Program-made: the position numbers and the translations under genes
Assembly: GCA_965661945.1 (NCBI GenBank)
Contig: CBFIFP010000001.1
Location: 1-64,000 of the forward strand
Direction: 5' to 3'
DNA length: 64,000 nucleotides
Source: JAJRPT01 sp965661945
GTDB lineage: Bacteria > Bacteroidota > Ignavibacteria > Kapaibacteriales > UBA2268
The notes under the pieces: model-generated
The model's database searches: none
What the model was told of the DNA's origin: nothing
The model's input: the letters and a program-made list of their open reading frames with translations, nothing else
Shown here: in pieces, positions 62,747 to 64,000 of the stretch
Layout of the letters: every line of letters starts with the position of its first letter
How positions within the stretch are numbered: position 1 is the first letter of the stretch

Positions 62747-62821
62747 GGGCAATTAGCTCAGCTGGTTCAGAGCATCTGCCTTACAAGCAGAGGGTCGGGG
62801 GTTCGAATCCCTCATTGCCCA
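62747..62821 (+). tRNA. tRNA-Val (anticodon UAC)
   Basis: A 75-base tRNA: acceptor GGGCAAT / ATTGCCC, D arm GCTCAGCTGGTTCAGAGC, anticodon loop CTTACAA giving UAC, T arm with GTTCGAATC. CCA is not encoded. Confidence 0.96.
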
Positions 62822-62827
62822 CAAAAG

Positions 62828-62853
62828 GCAAGGTATCTCACCTTGCTTTTTTT
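62828..62853 (+). terminator. Terminator-like hairpin between tRNA-Val and tRNA-Leu(CAA)
   Basis: GCAAGGT (62828-62834) and ACCTTGC (62840-62846) with an ATCTC loop, followed by seven T. Only eight bases separate it from the next tRNA gene. Confidence 0.8.
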
Positions 62854-62861
62854 ATTTACTC

Positions 62862-62945
62862 GCAGATGTGGCGGAATTGGTAGACGCGTTGGATTCAAAA
62901 TCCAATGAGGGCAACTTCGTGAGGGTTCGAGTCCCTCCATCTGTA
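62862..62945 (+). tRNA. tRNA-Leu (anticodon CAA)
   Basis: An 84-base class II tRNA: acceptor GCAGATG / CATCTGT, D arm GGCGGAATTGGTAGACGC, anticodon loop TTCAAAA giving CAA, long variable arm, T arm with GTTCGAGTC. G1 faces U72 as in tRNA-Leu(UAA). CCA is not encoded. Confidence 0.95.
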
Positions 62946-63111
62946 CTTATAATAGATACTACCTTTATTGTAATAAAAGAAATGTAAATATAATTTCTTA
63001 AATAAAGTACTTTATTTATTCACAAATATTTCACAATAAAATTCATTTTAGATTTAAAACAACTCCTCCTATTATAAGCTAATCAAATTTAAATTTATTC
63101 AACAAACATTG

Positions 63112-63119
63112 TATATTTG
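63112..63119 (+). promoter_or_regulatory. Candidate -7 element (TATATTTG) for trpS
   Basis: TATATTTG matches TAnnTTTG, 50 bases before the trpS ATG; no TTG at the -33 distance. Confidence 0.45.
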
Positions 63120-63169
63120 AATTACTTCCTTATTTTTGAAAATTAGACAATAATAAAACTCAAAAATAT

Positions 63170-64000
63170 ATGAATGAAGAAAAAAAAAGAATACTAAGTG
63201 GCATAACTCCATCTGGATTTCTTACTATAGGACATGTAACAGGCGCCTTAAAAAATTGGGTAGATATGCAATCTGATTTTGATAGTTTTTTTATGATAGC
63301 AGATTTACATGCAATAACAACAAAACAAATACCAGCAGATTTAAGACAGCGCTCACTCGACACACTCGCATTCTTCTTGTCTGCCGGAATAAATCCAGAA
63401 AAAAGTACAATTTTTTTACAATCACATATTTCATCTCATTCGGAACTTGCTTGGGTATTAAGTTGCTTCACTGGAATGGGGGAATGTCAAAGAATGACTC
63501 AATTTAAAGATAAATCATTAAAAAATTCAGATAATGTTAATGTTGGTTTGTTCTCATATCCAATCTTAATGGCATGTGACATATTGCTATATCAAGCAAA
63601 CCTAGTTCCAGTTGGCGAAGATCAGAAACAACACTTAGAACTAACAAGAAATTTAGCTCAAAGATTTAATCATAATTACTCTGATACCTTTAATATTCCT
63701 GAACCATTTATACCAAAAGTTGGAGGAAGAATTATGAGTTTACAAGAGCCTACAACTAAAATGTCAAAATCAGATGATAATCTAAATGCAACTATATTTT
63801 TAAATGACTCTAACGAACAAATAATAAAAAAAATAAAAAGAGCTGTTACAGACTCTGATGCCTTAGTAAAATACAACAAAGAAAAACATGGAATTGCTAA
63901 CTTAATTGACCTTTATAGCATAGCTACTGGTAAAACAATTATTCAAATTGAAAATCAATTCGAAAACAGCGGTTATGGTGATTTTAAGCAAGAAGTAGGT
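63170..64000 (+). CDS. trpS: Tryptophanyl-tRNA synthetase (C-terminus outside the window)
   Basis: The frame from ATG 63170 is open to the end of the window (277 codons). It matches TrpRS: ILSGITPSGFLTIGHVTGAL with the HIGH-like TIGH near residue 18, VGEDQKQHLELTRNLAQRFN near residue 155, and the KMSKS loop in TTKMSKSDDN. Class I enzyme that charges tRNA-Trp; bacterial TrpRS has about 330 residues, so roughly 50 are missing. No strong ribosome site. Confidence 0.95.
   Translation, partial: MNEEKKRILSGITPSGFLTIGHVTGALKNWVDMQSDFDSFFMIADLHAITTKQIPADLRQRSLDTLAFFLSAGINPEKSTIFLQSHISSHSELAWVLSCFTGMGECQRMTQFKDKSLKNSDNVNVGLFSYPILMACDILLYQANLVPVGEDQKQHLELTRNLAQRFNHNYSDTFNIPEPFIPKVGGRIMSLQEPTTKMSKSDDNLNATIFLNDSNEQIIKKIKRAVTDSDALVKYNKEKHGIANLIDLYSIATGKTIIQIENQFENSGYGDFKQEVG

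Overview
The window is AT-rich (roughly 70% A+T by eye) and looks like a chromosomal segment of a bacterium from the Bacteroidota/Chlorobiota side of the FCB group. Four things point there. Many secreted proteins end in a type IX secretion (T9SS, Por) sorting tail. Several genes carry a Bacteroidetes-type promoter (TTG about 18-20 bases upstream of TAnnTTTG). SusD-less TonB receptors occur, one paired with a DUF4249-like lipoprotein. A long, unbroken fatty-acid operon (DUF177-rpmF-plsX-fabH-fabD-fabG-acpP-fabF-rnc) followed by a split glycine decarboxylase subunit (gcvPB) resembles Chlorobi, Ignavibacteria or Kapabacteria more than classical Bacteroidetes. That placement is an inference; no rRNA gene is present.

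Layout. 0-7.3 kb: T9SS cargo genes (one partial, one intact, one frameshifted), ogg, a small membrane protein, thyX and a LolA-like periplasmic protein. 7.3-13.4 kb: leuS and carB, each with its own promoter. 13.4-16 kb: a TPP riboswitch controlling a TonB-dependent receptor that is probably the outer-membrane thiamin importer. 16.2-24.7 kb: the fatty-acid/phospholipid operon with rnc and gcvPB. 24.7-28.5 kb, minus strand: overlapping ccmA, lytic transglycosylase and ccmB genes, then a frameshifted leucine-rich-repeat T9SS protein. 28.6-33.1 kb: tamB. 33.2-42.2 kb, minus strand: nucleotide-sugar dehydrogenase, a secreted LRR protein, a coiled-coil/beta-barrel protein, a T9SS protein with a CxxCH haem motif, an AI-2E family permease, a DUF3179 protein, prfA and a TerC protein, with tRNA-Leu(UAA) on the plus strand. 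42.4-48.4 kb: a TonB receptor and its DUF4249-like partner, an SprA-related metalloprotease and typA. 48.4-51 kb: a sulfur operon (TSUP transporter, rhodanese, persulfide-dioxygenase-like MBL/rhodanese fusion) behind a palindromic operator. 51.1-53.5 kb: thioesterase, DUF1573 protein, acyl-CoA dehydrogenase. 53.9-58.3 kb: a run of secreted proteins, one interrupted in a (TA)n tract. 58.3-64 kb: purE, a membrane glycosyltransferase-like protein, a CoA-binding protein, mltG, an Mrp/ApbC ATPase, tRNA-Val(UAC), tRNA-Leu(CAA) and the first 277 codons of trpS.

The strongest unusual signals are three. First, the TPP riboswitch has a readable translational switch: the 5' strand of P1 also acts as the anti-sequestor of a hairpin that hides the ribosome binding site. 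Second, three T9SS-tailed surface-protein genes are interrupted by single frameshifts, one in a TA dinucleotide tract, while all housekeeping genes are intact; this suggests phase variation or fast decay of surface proteins, although sequencing or assembly error cannot be excluded from the sequence. Third, the sulfur operon promoter carries three copies of a CTATAT/ATATAG half-site. I saw no CRISPR array, prophage, insertion sequence or obvious defence system.
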